Below are positions 12,299 to 25,264 of a stretch of DNA of 64,000 nt, piece by piece. The first letter of the stretch is position 1, and every line of letters begins with the position of its first letter. A program made the translations under genes and the position numbers. This stretch comes from Lutraria lutraria (taxonomy: Eukaryota > Mollusca > Bivalvia > Venerida > Mactridae), in contig OZ026838.1 in assembly GCA_964023205.1 (NCBI GenBank), positions 29,911,843-29,975,842 of the forward strand, given 5' to 3'. The notes beneath the pieces are model-generated. The model was given only the letters and a program-made list of their open reading frames with translations. It did no database searches and was not told the DNA's origin.

Positions 12299-12779
12299 TA
12301 GGGCTATGGATCGTTGGGTATGTGACGATCCGATCCAATCCAAGATTCAACACATAAATCGAATCATGAATCTTTTGTTATCAAGTAACTTGGCCTATCT
12401 AAAACTTCAACATTGCAGTCCTGAAGACAGCTTAATTTAATTTTCTTGTAGGAATAATGAAGTAAATCTATGTAACTTGTTCAAGCTCAAATTTATACGT
12501 ACTCCCTTCCAATAAAATGGATTTACCAGAATCATTTTCTGGTTTGAGCCTTTGACACAATGTTTAAAAATCCGATTGGACCTCTTGGCAAACAAAGTTG
12601 TCTAGCTATGATGAGACAATATATATTCAGAGAAAAGAGATTTTTAAGAACGAAGAATACACTTGTTTAAAAAACAAACAAGATCGCGAATCACGAATCT
12701 CAGTAATTACGACTTTTCGTAATCGATTTTTCATTTGGTTCGTGATTACCCGAGTAATCGGATACTCGCAACATACCTA
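12299..12779. mobile_element. hAT-like non-autonomous element
   Basis: A 481-bp insert between two copies of catacata (12291-12298 and 12780-12787), the 8-bp target duplication expected of hAT elements, although the target is low complexity. The ends are TAGGGCTATGG on the left and, read inverted from the right, TAGGTATGTTGCGAGTATCC. The terminal repeats are imperfect. Units A1 and A3 lack it at this position. A partial copy in the opposite orientation lies at 24904-25186. No transposase is present. Confidence 0.65.
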
Positions 12780-12787
12780 CATACATA

Positions 12788-14300
12788 TATACATACACAA
12801 ACAAATTGTGAGAATGTAACTTGACGGCTATTCTTACTATGGAGAATGGTATTTGTGACTAATCCAATCTCAAAGTGACATGGTACTAAAACTAAAGACC
12901 ATAGAACAGTATCAAAATAGATAAGTACAGAACATAACAAAAAAATAGCAATATATTTAGTAGCAAGATGATGGCCTAACGCTGATTTGGTAGCATTCAT
13001 TTTTACTATATGGACAGACATTAATGGGTTTCAAGATCATCGTCAACTCATTGACAGAATTCATAATTAGTATTTGTGAATGTTACATTCATTGCACAAC
13101 AAACTATATGATAATAGAAATTAAGGGGTCTGAAGAGTCTGGAATAAGTTAAACACAATGGTATCGACCTCTATGTCTCCTAGATCACGGTCATGGTGTA
13201 TACAAAACAAAACATACAAAGCGTTTGACTAAAATCTTAATCAAACCATGAAAAAAGGATAACCAACTACAAATGTACTAGTATATGACTGTGTACACGA
13301 GGCACGAGCGTGATAAAACATCCAATATAGAATGACATAATCACATTGAAAATTTTCATTTAGAATCACATGAACATAAAAAATCAAACAAAAAATATCC
13401 TCCATAAAATGATCTCATCGAGAATGTTCAGTTGTGGTCTGGAAATGTCAGTGTGGATATATCCAACAAAGTTTCTGTATTTTTGTATAGCATGGAATAA
13501 TTCTTGTATCTCTTTGTTAGAAGTAGTATTAGAAGTATTAGGATATGATAGCATACTTGACAACACCTAAAATGCACTTATCAATTTAGATCTTTGTAGA
13601 TTTAAAAATTAAATTTAGTAATTTTCCGCCATGTTTTTGTGCTCAGGCTTAGAATGGTGCATTTCAAGTCACGTGTCCTGTCACAAAGTTCGTTGCGTAA
13701 AATGCATTTTCATTTGAATGTCCAATCGAAACTTCTCGGCTATTGTCTGAAGAAAAACGCATCGGACCTAATAGGCAGGCCGCCATATCGTTGTTGTATT
13801 TCACGGTCTACTTTCCATCATGGGAATGCAAATATGTAGACAATTTGTTTTTCTTTCAGTGGGAAGGTGATACCCATTTTATCAACACGAACGATAAACT
13901 CGACTGCATTTCTTGAAAACGAGTACCTTGTTGTGAAAGGTTATGACCGAAAACCTCATAACCAAAATTTGTAACGCTACACTTATGTACGAGGCGTATT
14001 TCTCAGTTACGGAAATGCCCGACTAGTTACGATTGTTGAATGTCATGCATTGTTTTCAAGCGTTTACTCCGATGCTGAGAGTGCATTTTGTAAGGCATAT
14101 ACTTATACAAAATATTTTTGCAAGTTTGGAAATAACTGTTTTGTAATCGAAGAAAAGGTAACCAAATCCTAAATAAACCTTTTCTACTGATGCAATAATG
14201 CTATCTCTGCAGAATTATATCAATTTTTTCTTATAATGATGCTGCGTTAGGAAAAAACGGAACGTTGAAAAGGGTAAGGGTAAGACACAAAATTCGCAGC
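12788..14300. other. Downstream spacer of A2
   Basis: AT-rich, matching the spacer of A3 (about 20040-21420) block by block, including the segment at 13640-13830 that recurs at 20950-21160 and, more weakly, at 30160. The short open frames in that segment are shared because the DNA is duplicated; no coding signature is visible. Confidence 0.5.
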
Positions 14301-14304
14301 ACAT

Positions 14305-14515
14305 GTCAGTATCGTATATGGCCACCATTAACAGCCAAAACGGTCAAACAACGTCTTCTCATGCCACAAATAAGCTTCTTTATGATATATAGAGGGATTC
14401 TGGCCCATTCCACTTACGAAGCATGCTCAAGGTCACGAAGGTTATTGACGTTTTCACGTCCTCTAACCTTACGTCCCTGATGATCCCATAAGTGCTCAAT
14501 TTTATCTTAATTTCA
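14305..14515 (-). pseudogene. Tc1-like transposase C-terminal fragment
   Basis: The minus strand reads IEHLWDHQGRKVRGRENV, then DLEHA, a stop, VEWARIP and MRRRCLTVLAVNGGH. This is the typical end of Tc1/mariner (IS630-related) DDE transposases, where IEHLWD holds the region of the last acidic residue and RRRC...GGH closes the protein. Only about 65 residues survive, with one internal stop. No terminal repeats were found. Confidence 0.75.
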
Positions 14516-14576
14516 TTGTGAAGTAATTATATAATAGTATACAGCAATTGAAATTACTTTTGTATTCGCGAGTTCG

Positions 14577-14967
14577 TGCAATAAAATGTATAAAAGGAAT
14601 ATAAAATTGAGAAATACACCAGAAAACAAAAGCATTTCTTCTTTCCTTTTTCTATTTTAAAATACAAAAATGTACTATTCAGCGTCTATACATACTCGTA
14701 CATGTAACAAGAACAAACATATTTAAAATCATAATACATGTATATAGTTATTTAAAAAGAAAGTGCCATTGACTGAGTTCGAACCACTCACATCTGCTCC
14801 ATGTAAAAATGTCATGTATGTACATACCACCTTATCCAATACACCATGACTCTGGTTTAAAGTGAATGATACTTTACTACAGACTTAAAATGATTTTGGC
14901 AATCAATTTACAGTGATAACCTTGACAATGGTATCGTCCAACATTCGACCTTGACTATAAGAAAATT
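14577..14967 (-). repeat. tRNA-related interspersed repeat, copy 1
   Basis: About 390 bp that recurs at 61557-61949. On the minus strand it carries a tRNA-like section with an A-box-like stretch (GTGTATTGGATAAGGTGG) and a B box (GTGGTTCGAACTC), so it is probably a SINE or a repeat containing one. Homology extends about 80 bp beyond the tRNA-like part, which is unusual for a simple SINE. Confidence 0.6.
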
Positions 14968-15083
14968 GAACACAACTTATTGTATAATTCCGTAGGATTT
15001 ATTACAGTTTTACCATCACAGGTCAGTTATTACTGCATGTAAATGTCAAAGGGTAATTCTGTATTTTTCTTTACTAGACGTCT

Positions 15084-15402
15084 AGGGTGGATTGGTGGTC
15101 TAGTTGAAATGTGCTGGACTACAAAAATGAAGGTCGTAGCTAGGTTCGATTATCAAAGCCGCCTCCCGATACTTCAGGGACACTTTTTCAGTGCCCCTAT
15201 TCCAACTACCGAGTCCTGTACTTTATTAAGAAAACCACAGGAAAACAGATAAGACGGGTACCGGGCACGATAGAGAACCAGAAAAAAACTATCCGAAATA
15301 AGAATAGGGATAAACTAGCTCGGTCCTCCTGTATTTTCTCTCCCCTCACTCTGAGACTGCTCTAAAGCGACAACAGCTCTCGAATGGGCGGTAAAACAAT
15401 AT
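15084..15402 (+). mobile_element. tRNA-derived SINE, copy 1
   Basis: About 320 bp with an RNA polymerase III A box (TGGTCTAGTTG from 15097) and B box (GGTTCGATTATC at 15143-15154), then a conserved body and a 3' end with gggcggtaaaacaatata. The paralogous copy is at 23905-24220. Superfamily not assigned. Confidence 0.7.
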
Positions 15403-16202
15403 AAAACGTATCCAAACTAGCCTTCTTTCAGTCCGGAGTGGTACGGGTATTCTGATTCTTTTGATATTATCTAACCCTTAATCCACAGTACTCGCACGCA
15501 CATGCTGATCACTTCCGTTGCTTGAAGACGCACGTGGCGGTGAATGTCATTTATTTGAGTATTTTTTTACATTTACAGGTATTTTTTGCATTGGCGTTTA
15601 TCCACCATTTATTGTTGATGGTTTTGAATTTCATTTTACTTCAGAGTTTGTACATGTAGCCAGGCAATCGCAATATCACTTTGGTAGTGTAAATACGTTT
15701 ATAGTAGTAAATGCCATTTGTTTAATGTGTTACTAATATTTATTACAGAGTCAGTATCCCCAGATTGATTGATTCCAAACTATTTCTCCTTAGATAGTTT
15801 AAAACTATTTAGACGGTGGCATAATTATGTTCATTCCGATTTTGATCTCTGTCGAGAGTTGCCAATCGTTATTCCACACAGACATCTCTGTCAACGATTC
15901 AGCTTTCACTAGATTCTTGTAAAACAAGAAGTATATCCACAAATGGTATAAGTTTAACTACTAAATGAAACAATTTCATTCAGACAATGCGAAACGAACG
16001 ACTGTTTAGTCGTGAGAGAGATGTATGTCACATAATGTAAATGATAAGGATAGAGCTCTGGACAGAAATTGAGCACTGTTATGCTATGATAATACACATA
16101 TCAATTGGAAATAAAAAAAATATGACATTAAAGCCGTGACGCAAAATGATCACTGTATCAGATTTCTTTAAACTACAAACGATATGTTTAAATTAGTAAT
16201 AA

Positions 16203-16558
16203 GGTGTAACTTCTGAAATCCGGATACACCTGGGACCGGCCGAAATGTCCGGTTAGGGACATCATTGTTTACGTATAATACAATGTGTTGGTATACGCGG
16301 GCCTCAGAACGGTTACTCGTGATCTATCCTACACAAAGAGGGAAAATGGCATTTTGCTGCGGGGTTTACAATCGCGGGTTTAATTAAGGTTGACACTTTC
16401 TGCACTGTCTGGATTTTGACGTCAAATTACACTTACATATAACAATTTATTTGAAAATATCGTCCGGGATTCAGAATTCCGATTGAAATAGAGGTAGAAA
16501 TTTCGGGACCCAGAAAATCGTTCATATTTTAGAGGGTCCGGATTTCAGAAGTTACACT
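16203..16558. mobile_element. Pogo/Tc1-like MITE, copy 1
   Basis: 356 bp with 22-bp terminal inverted repeats differing at one base: GGTGTAACTTCTGAAATCCG at the left and the inverse of TCCGGATTTCAGAAGTTACA at the right. Terminal repeats of this form (GTGNAACNTCTNAAATCCGG) resemble pogo/Tigger-related elements. No coding sequence. Also present before A4. Confidence 0.7.
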
Positions 16559-17218
16559 GAAGAACCTTCAAATTACATTTAAAAGTCATCGTGTTGAATC
16601 ATTTTTCGACATTAACAAATATTGCAATTACTTTTTAGTGCTAATTTATGTGTTTTCTGCTTGAAATATTGCTCGTCATAATGTCTTTAATCACTGTAAT
16701 TTATAACAATTTGCCATTAAAAAAGTATACGTGTCATGAATAAATCTATAAATGACCATTTACTAGACTTAAATGCCAATAAACTTATGTATTTGTTAAA
16801 TGCTCAAAATTATCGATGGGTATGTAAAACACAGGCGTAGAAGCACTGAACAGCAAAAAACTTAACATCCCCTAACTCTGTTTTGTATACCAAATCCATT
16901 GGTTTCTATGTTCATCTTAGTAGTTGTGAAGGCACAATTATACAGTCACGTTAAAAAATAAAATATTAGAACAAATACACGTGTATATTTCTTTGAGTGT
17001 TTATTTTACGAAGGTTAATGGGGAAGAGTGGTTTCCCGTCATCCATAACACATGTTGATGAAAAGCGCAATAAATGAAAAGAAACAAAACAATGTTTTGA
17101 TATTGCTTAGTCATATAAAACCCTTTAAAGGAAAGAATGGAAAATATGCGAAGTTTCGAAAAAAAACATTAATTTCGAGCGTTTCATTTCTATCAACCTT
17201 TACAAACATCTGAACATC

Positions 17219-17421
17219 TGTTACCCCACCAAAAATTTGAAGACCGCTACGCCCTTTCGCACATTGTCTCACGTTTGAAACCCACTAACAGTAATTCGTT
17301 ACAAAAGCAGTCACCAATTTAGTATATGTTTAATATACTTGACCAGAAACTGAAAGAGTATATAAGACCATCAAAAAACATGGTACAAACAGACTTGGTA
17401 AATCTCAAGGCTCTAGAACAA
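17219..17421 (+). promoter_or_regulatory. Promoter and leader exon of gene A3
   Basis: CCAAT at 17314-17318, inverted repeat AGTATA (17321-17326) / TATACT (17334-17339), TATATAAG at 17359-17366, probable start near 17391. The non-coding exon 1 ends at 17421 before GTAAGTG. The inverted repeat differs from that of A1/A2 by matched changes in both arms. Confidence 0.75.
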
Positions 17422-19084
17422 GTAAGTGCTTATACATTTACTATATAGTCGATTTCTAAATGTTCCATAAAACAATTGACTTAACTTTTTTTGTAAAAGT
17501 TGAAATATCACAATTGTTATGATTGTATTTTATTTTTTAGATATTAGGGTCCTAACTCCTATTTTTCTGATGTATTTGCTTAATGCTGCACAAAAATGTT
17601 AAAAGTATTACCCTATTGTCATTTTTACTATGAAAGTTACCTCGGATACTAATATTTATTTTAGGACAATTTTAAGAGTTGTTGTCCCTGATGAAAAATA
17701 TAAGTTCCGTTAGATATTGTATAGTGACATATGTTTTTATTTTCAAATTATATTGATATTGTGCAACTGCATTTTTTCAAACTGATGTTCTTTTGTATTT
17801 AATTTTTGAAAAATGGGCTACTCACGTAGACTTCAATGCAAGTTTAAAGGAACGTTTATTCAACGGAATGTTAATGTTTTTGAAAAATCTCATGGTAAAT
17901 GATTTTTATCGTTGAAACCTAAAACTATTATAAACAATTACAAAATCTGTCCGACCTATTTTGAGGTTATAACTTTGAGAGTTAGGATCCTAATACCTTT
18001 ATCGTCAATGAGTACGAATGATAGCGAAATATAAAATGCTCTAATTTGTAACTAGAATTTCTGTACCACGAGAACAATAAATATACACCTTCACCATTGC
18101 ATCAGAAGATTTCTTATACAATGTAAGGATTATTTCAAAGGAGTATGACTGTATAAAAATCAAAGTTCTGGACGTACTCATGTTAGTTGAACTTAATGCA
18201 AGGAGTTGCGTTGTAAGTTTTGTTTATTCAATTGAAAAGATGTCTGTGTTTAATATGGAAATTGAAACTTGTCAAGGAAAAATGTTTTTGCATCTGATTT
18301 TATTCAAAATCCATGTTCTATAATTCAATAAAGAGCATACACCTCAGTTTCATTCTATTACTATAACCTTTGTTGGTCACAAAATCTTTTGATTTTAATA
18401 CCTTTATAACCTTCTGAAATATCGCGTGTAGATATGCATTTTGTGTTATTCACCATTTCTCAGTTTAAATCTTTTAAAACAAAAAATATAAAAAAAACTT
18501 ATTTTGTCACAACGTCAAATCAGTACGCGCCACATCTGGTTAGGGAGTCAAAACGCATTTTAACTGAAGAATATTTATTCGTATTTGCTTGATACAATAA
18601 TATTTATATTATATTGTAAATTTGAATAATGGCAGATTTTATTTAAGATTTCATTGAAAAATTTCATTACTTGGTATCATTTTTATGGCCGATGTAGAAT
18701 TATGATCCGCATCAAATTCATGGCGAGGAACGGCTTAGTGAATTCAAAATTCAACTCACAAAAACTATAATAGGCCTTTCGTACTAAAGTAAGCATGTAA
18801 TTAAACTATAAAAGAAAATAATGTTTCTATAGATCAATGGAGATTACTTCACGGGCTTAAAGACATAATTCCTCTCATCATAACGTTATCTCTACTTGCG
18901 ATGTACATATAGTCCGTGTGTTGTTATGATTTCTTCAAAGGGACAACTAGAGGCCCTTATATTTGATTAGAGTGGTGATTTTTATGCTATGATCAATATT
19001 GTCTTTTAAAAAGCTGTAGTCAGCGGGATCATAATTTACAAAGTTATATGTATTGGATCAGTTTTGTGTTTATCTTATTTTTAG
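17422..19084 (+). other. Intron 1 of gene A3
   Basis: Bounded by GTAAGTG and TTTTTAG. It is longer than the A1 and A2 introns mainly because of the TA-flanked element at 17545-17993. The remainder aligns to the other array A introns. Confidence 0.7.
17545..17993. mobile_element. TA-flanked non-autonomous DNA element in intron A3
   Basis: 449 bp flanked by TA on both sides, with terminal inverted repeats TTAGGGTCCTAACTC and GAGTTAGGATCCTAA (one mismatch). Introns of A1 and A2 lack it; intron A4 has the matching copy at 26735-27185. No transposase. The TA duplication suggests a Tc1/mariner-type mover. Confidence 0.65.
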
Positions 19085-19086
19085 CC

Positions 19087-19488
19087 ATGAGGATTCTTTT
19101 CGTTCTCGCCCTTGTGGTAGCTTCATGCGCTGCATACGGATGGCGTGGTTACGGCGGATGGGGAGGTTATGGCGGTTATCGTGGCGGATACGGCGGTTGG
19201 GGTGGCTACGGAGGCTGGGGATGGAAGAGACCTTGTAAGTGGTGTAAATGGGGAGGTTATGGAGGATATGGAGGCGGCTGGGGTGGATATGGTGGCTACG
19301 GAGGTGGATATGGCGGATACGGAGGCGGTTATGGTGGATACGGAGGCGGCTGGGGTGGATATGGTGGTTACGGAGGTGGCTGGGGAGGATACGGAGGCGG
19401 ATACGGAGGCTATGGTGGATACGGTGGTGGATGGGGAGGATACGGTGGAGGTTGGGGTGGTTACGGAGGCTGGGGAAAGAAGGGCTAA
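19087..19488 (+). CDS. Secreted Gly/Tyr/Trp-rich shell-matrix-like protein, array A copy 3
   Basis: 133 residues, the same protein as copy 2 as far as can be read by eye, including the MRILFVLALVV signal peptide, the KRPCKWCKWGG island and the WGKKG end. Nucleotide differences from copy 2 are mostly third-base changes in Gly and Tyr codons. Its promoter and intron group with A4, not with A2, so this coding identity across unlike flanks suggests gene conversion or strong selection on the protein. The start is fixed by the acceptor ending at 19084. Role inferred as for copy 1. Confidence 0.85.
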   Translation: MRILFVLALVVASCAAYGWRGYGGWGGYGGYRGGYGGWGGYGGWGWKRPCKWCKWGGYGGYGGGWGGYGGYGGGYGGYGGGYGGYGGGWGGYGGYGGGWGGYGGGYGGYGGYGGGWGGYGGGWGGYGGWGKKG

Positions 19489-21420
19489 GCCAATATTCCT
19501 CGATGTTTTACCTTGACGACGTCTGCTACATACCTAGACTTATGAACTCTAATTAACTTTTATAATAATTTTGTACAGGTGCACCCTTTGTAAGTAAACA
19601 AGTTTGCATTTGAACCATTTTTGTTTTGTTTGTTTATACCGATAATCTACTTTAGATAGAGAAAAATGCTACACAAATGATCGTTAAGATCTTCCTATAA
19701 AATATTGGTGTATTGATCGGCGATCGAAACTTTTTATAGCCGGCAGGTATCCATTTTTGTATATATTATACGCTCGTACTGAAAAACAAATAGCGGATAT
19801 AAAGATAGAAAACGGACAAAATCGATGAAAAAATTGAGTAGGGAGGTTTTGAATGAGTCGGTCGCTTAAATGCAAACTAATATCTTTTAACAGAACAGAA
19901 CATAATCAACATTTTATTTGAGGTATATGTAACGTGCATAGTCATACAAAAGATATAATATACAAATGAAAACGAGTAGTAGTAAATGGATACAAACACA
20001 CAAAACAACCAGACCAATAAAGAAGCTATGTATACATACATGTACATATTTACATACAAAAACAAATTGAGAGAGAGAATGTAACTTGGTGGCTATATTC
20101 TTACTATGGAGAATGGTATTTATATAGAGTTTAACTAATCCGATCGAACTAAAACTCAAGTCTATGGTGCAGTATCAAAATAGATAGGTACAGAACATAA
20201 CAGAACAATAGTAATACATTTAGTCGCTATATGATGGCTTAACGCTGATTTGGTAGTATTCATAGTTACTATATGTGCAGACTTTAATGGATTTCAAGAT
20301 CATCGTCAACTCAGATTTGACAGAATTCACAATTAGTATTCGTGAATGTTACATTCATTGCACAACAAACTATATGATAATAGAAATTAGGAAAAAAGGG
20401 GTCTGAAGAGTCTGGAATTAGTTAAACACTATAATAACGACCTCTATGTCTCCTAGATCACGGTCATGTTGTGTATAAAACATGTCGGGTTTGTTCATAT
20501 CAAAAGCTAATTACCAAAACCCTAATCAAACCATGATAAAAGATAACCAACTATTTGACTGTATGTACACGAGGCATGAGCGTGATAAAACATCCAATAT
20601 AGAATGACAACATCACATTGAAAATATTCATTTAGAATCACATGAACATAAAAAATCAAACAAAAAATATCCTTCATAAAATGATCTCATCGAGAATGTT
20701 CAGTTGTGGTCTGGAAATGTCAGTGTGGATATAACCAACAAAGTTTCTGTATTTTTATATAGCATGTAATAATTCGTGTATGTCTTTGTTACAAAAGCCA
20801 AAAATGCAACCAAACTTCATGGTTGCTAGAAGAACCGGAACAAAGTTCAAGTACAAGAAGTATTAGGAGGTGATGGCATATTTGACAACACCTAAAATGC
20901 ACCTATCAAAAGATCTTTGTAGATTTAAAGATTGAATTTAGTAATTTTCCGCCATGTTTTCGTGCTCAGGCTCAGAATGGTGCATTTCAAGTCACGTGTC
21001 CTGTCACAAAGTTCGTTGGCTAAAATGCATTTTCATTTGAATGTCCAATCGGAACTCCTCGGCGATTGTCAAAAGAAAAGTGCCTCGGACTTAATAGGCA
21101 GGCCGCCATATCGTTGTTGTATTTCACGGGCTACTTTCGGTCATGTGAAACCAAACATGTAAACAATTTGTTTTCTTTCAGTAGGAAGGTGATGCCCATT
21201 TTATCAAGCGCGTACGATAAACACGGCTGAATTTCTGAGAATAATTCTTGAAAACGAATACCTTGTTGTGAAAAGTTGTGACCGAAACCTTACACTTATG
21301 TACGAGGCGTATTTCTCAGTTACGGAAATGCCCGATTATTTACGATTGTTGAATGTCAAACAATGTTTTCAAGCGTTTACTCCATTTTTTCTGGGGTGCA
21401 TTTTGTAAGACATAATATAG
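19489..21420. other. 3' UTR and downstream spacer of A3
   Basis: Matches the A2 spacer (11773-14150) without the hAT-like insert, and supplies the empty sites for both that insert and the A1 LINE. No gene seen. Confidence 0.55.
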
Positions 21421-23789
21421 GATGGATAACGTGACTTCTAATGACACTCTAGGTCTTATTACTTGGTCTATATTTACAATATTATATTTGTTTAAAGTAT
21501 TTAAAAGATACATATTGGACTATAGTTTCATAATATGAACATGCCAAGCGCTTTCGCCATTTTTGTTAGCTCTTTTTTAATAAACTTCTAAGTAATGCTT
21601 AAACGTCCATGCTACAAGAAGATACCATCTGACTGGAAGTATATTATATTTGCGAAATCAGTATTCAATATTCGTAAGCAGAATTTGCGTATGTATATAT
21701 CCTGTTTTTTTCGATGATTGTTCATTTAGGACTTATGCTGTCCCGATTGATACAATTCAATCTGTACGTGTAAGAATCTTTACTTGTTTCCAAAGGCGAG
21801 ATTACGATTGTAGTTACAAGTGCAGTATTTAGTAAAATACTTTATACTAGTAATCAGAAACATAGTGTAGTTTTTACCTCAAAACTCTGGGGAAGAAAAC
21901 AAGAAAAAAGCTAAAAAGTTGACAAAAAGGGGTTTATTTCTAGCGTCTTAAGGTGGAAGCAAACGATTGAAATAACATCATTTCTATGGTTTTTATAGTG
22001 ACTCTCTGAAAATACCTGTCGCTCAATCAATTTATGTAGATATTAAATGAAATAAACATTTAATAGCGGAGAATAAACCCTACGCGTAGGTATAAATTTG
22101 ATGTTCATGATTTAATTATAAATGCAAGTAAAATAATTTTAAATGTAAAGTTTAGTGTGTTTTTTCTTCAAACTTGCAAACTTAAATTATTTTTATTACA
22201 AATCTGCCCGAGGGATATTTTTTTATTTTTGTCTAGAATAAAGTTTGATGTGTTATCTACTGCTCTCATAAAGTTTACAAGGCTGGGACTGACTCGGTTA
22301 CTATGGACGAAGATGGGAAAGAAATATTAAACGCCAATAAAATACCTTAAAGTTTCTACCCAACACTGGGTTTTACTCAATGGACATTAAACGTAATAAA
22401 ATATTTGTTTTTCTCGTGTGCACTTATGCTTCGTGAATTAAGCATTTGAATGATTTTACCTATATTTTGTTAATATAATACAGCAACTCTACACAATACA
22501 GTTCGAAGTGTATCTGTGTCGTCAATCTATCAAAATCTTAGGTGCAGCAATCTTGCAGTGTATTCAAACAAAGGAATCGAAAGACAATAGCATTGTTAGG
22601 CATCTGTTTGATCGCAGTATTTACATTCTTTATCGACAAGAGTTGATTATAAATTAGCTAAAAATAAATACCATGATACAATTTTACAATCTCGATCAAA
22701 TCATTAATTTAATTCTGCAGCACTTATATGCATAAATCTCATCACATTGCACTGTAAAAGAAATGAAACAAAGTGAGAAATATATATATATGAAATATTA
22801 TACACAATACAAATTGATATGAAAGTTACACCGGATTTATCGGGTTTTATGCCCTTTTTCAGAGTCATATGAGGAGGACCGTTCACCAAAATGGACATTT
22901 CACCTAATCATCGTTCCTGTGAAGAACCAGTATAAGACTCCCATCCTCCGTAAGCAACTGCCTACTTTCTCACATAACTCACGAGTCACGACCCTCTCTC
23001 AGTGAGAGGTTACAGTAATTTGAAGTCAGCTACCTAATAGGCCCATTAGCTTCTTGAATTTAGTAATACAGAACGATAAATAAAATGATAGTAAAATATA
23101 AGAAATATATCTTTTTTGCTCTAACATAATATTTACATATACATATTTACCTTTCTTAAGCCTTATTTCATAAAAATGTTGTCAGATGCCTTTTCTTATT
23201 TTTTTATCATTTTCAATATTTCTATATGTACTTCGTGATTGAAAAGAATATTTCGGAATGTTGTTTTGCAAGTTAGTCATTTTCACTTTCTAGGTAAAAT
23301 GAGATCTACTTTAATAATTTTAACATCTAAAACGCTAATGGGACTTTAACCTCTCGACCACGGAGAGGGGTCTCTAAATAAAACATAAATGCAAAACTTG
23401 ATTTGACACTGCAATAGACACGGGGGCCTCAGTTGGTTATAGTGAATTGAAGGCCCTTTACATTGTTTTTACATCTAATATGGCATCATCGCATAAACAA
23501 TTTAATGGTTTATCCAATATAAGTTGTTTGAAACGTTCAGTAAGCATCTTGATATTTGGTATGTCCTTGTGGCATTGCTGTTGTTTTCTTGATTAGAGAG
23601 GTAGGTTTTTTCACAGCTGATTGTGGAATTTTGCGGAGCGACATTTTACAGAGAGGAGGATGTCACCACATGCATTGGTAACGTTCCTGTGGTGATAAAA
23701 TTGTAATACATTCTACATAAAACACCCTAAGCTAACCCTAAATCACATTAGATAAAAAAAATTGTCACAGAGTTTGACCCCGATCAACC
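21421..23789. other. Unique spacer between units A3 and A4
   Basis: AT-rich DNA with no counterpart elsewhere in the window. No coding region, tRNA or clear terminal repeat is recognised. Short open frames (for example 22704-22898) have no support. Confidence 0.4.
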
Positions 23790-23904
23790 GATACTATATT
23801 ATATATTTCCGTAGAATTTATTACAGTTTTACCTTTACCATCACAGGTCTGTTATTACTGCGTGTAAATGTCAAAGGGTAATTCTGTTCATTACTAAACG
23901 TCTA

Positions 23905-24220
23905 GGGTGGATCGGTGGTCTAGTTGTAATGTGCTGGACTATGAAAGGGAAGGGAGTGGGTTTGAGTCATCAAAGCCGCCTCCCGATACTTCAGGGACAC
24001 TTTTCCAGTGCCCCTATCCCAACTACCGAGTCCATTACTTTATTAAGAAAAACACCGGAAAACGGGTAAGACGGGTACCGGACACGATAGAGAAGCAGAA
24101 AAAAACTATTCGAAATAAGAATAGGGATAAACTAGCTCGGTCCTCCTGTATTTACTCTCCCCTCACTCTGAGACAGCTCTGAAACGACAACAGCTCTCGG
24201 ACGGGCCGTTAAACAATATA
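23905..24220 (+). mobile_element. tRNA-derived SINE, copy 2
   Basis: Same family and same relative position as 15084-15402. The A box (TGGTCTAGTTG) is kept, but the B-box region has drifted to GGGTTTGAGTCATC. Inherited by unit duplication rather than a separate insertion. Confidence 0.65.
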
Positions 24221-24903
24221 AATTATAAACTTATTCAATCTAGCCTTCTTTCAGTCCGGAGTAGTGTGGGTATTCTGATTGTTTTGATCTTACCCGTAAT
24301 CCACAGCACTCGCACGTACATGCTGATCACTTCCGTTGCTTGAAGACGCACGTGGCAGTGAATGTCATTTAATAGAGTAGTTCTTTTTACATTTACATGT
24401 ATTTTTTTTGCACTGGTGTTTATCCACCATGTATTATTGACAGTTTGAATTTCATTTTACTTCATATTTTATACTTGTAGCCAGACAGTCACTTTGGTAG
24501 CGTAAATGCGTTTTTAGTAGTAAATGCCATTTGTTAAAATGTGTTACTGCTATTTATTACAGGGTCAGTATCCCCAGATTGATTGATTCCAAATTGTTTC
24601 TCGTTTGGTGGTTTAATACTATTTAGACGGTGGCATATGTTCATTCCATTTTTTATCTTTGTCAAGCGTTGCCAATCGTTATTCCACACAGACATCTCTG
24701 TCAACGAATCAGCTTTCACTAGATTTTTGTTAAACATGAAGTAAATCCATAAATGGTATACGTTTTACCAGTAAATGAAACAATTTCATTCGAACAATGC
24801 GAAACAAACGACTTTTTAGTCGTGAGAGAGATGTACGAGGTATGTCACATAATGTAAATGATAAGGAACGACAGCTCTGGATAGAAATTGAGCACAATTA
24901 TAC

Positions 24904-25186
24904 TTAGGGCTGTGGCGAGTATCCGAGTACTCGGGTAATCAGGAACCGAATTGAAAAATCGAGCACTCGGATACTCGCCACATCCGAGATTCGTGGTTCG
25001 CGATCTTGTTTGTTTTTTATACATTAAGTGTACTCTTCGTTCTTAAAAATCTCCTTTCTCTGAATATATACTGTCTCATCATAACTAGACAACTTTGTTT
25101 GCCAAGAGGTCCAATCGTTTTTTAAACATTGGGTCACAGGCTCAAACCAGAAAATGATTCTGTTAAATCCATTTTATAAGAATATG
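24904..25186. mobile_element. Truncated hAT-like element
   Basis: Starts TAGGGCTGTGGCGAGTATCC, the inverted right end of the 12299-12779 element, and follows it in reverse for about 280 bp before stopping. The A3 spacer has the uninterrupted site. Confidence 0.55.
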
Positions 25187-25264
25187 TCATTAAAGCCGTG
25201 ACGTAAAATTGTCACTGTATGAGCTTTCTTTAAACTACAAACGATACGTATAAATTAGTAATAA

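Larger units (their letters stand above)
14968..17218. other. Upstream spacer of A3, duplicated before A4
   Basis: This segment matches 23790-26410, upstream of A4. It contains a SINE (15084-15402) and a pogo-like MITE (16203-16558) that are also present in the other copy, so both insertions predate the duplication of the units. No gene is seen; the remaining DNA is AT-rich. Confidence 0.6.

Noticed and set aside
22704..22898. Small open frames in the A3-A4 spacer and inter-array DNA
   Set aside because: Lengths are expected by chance in AT-rich DNA and no motif, splice or paralogue support was found.
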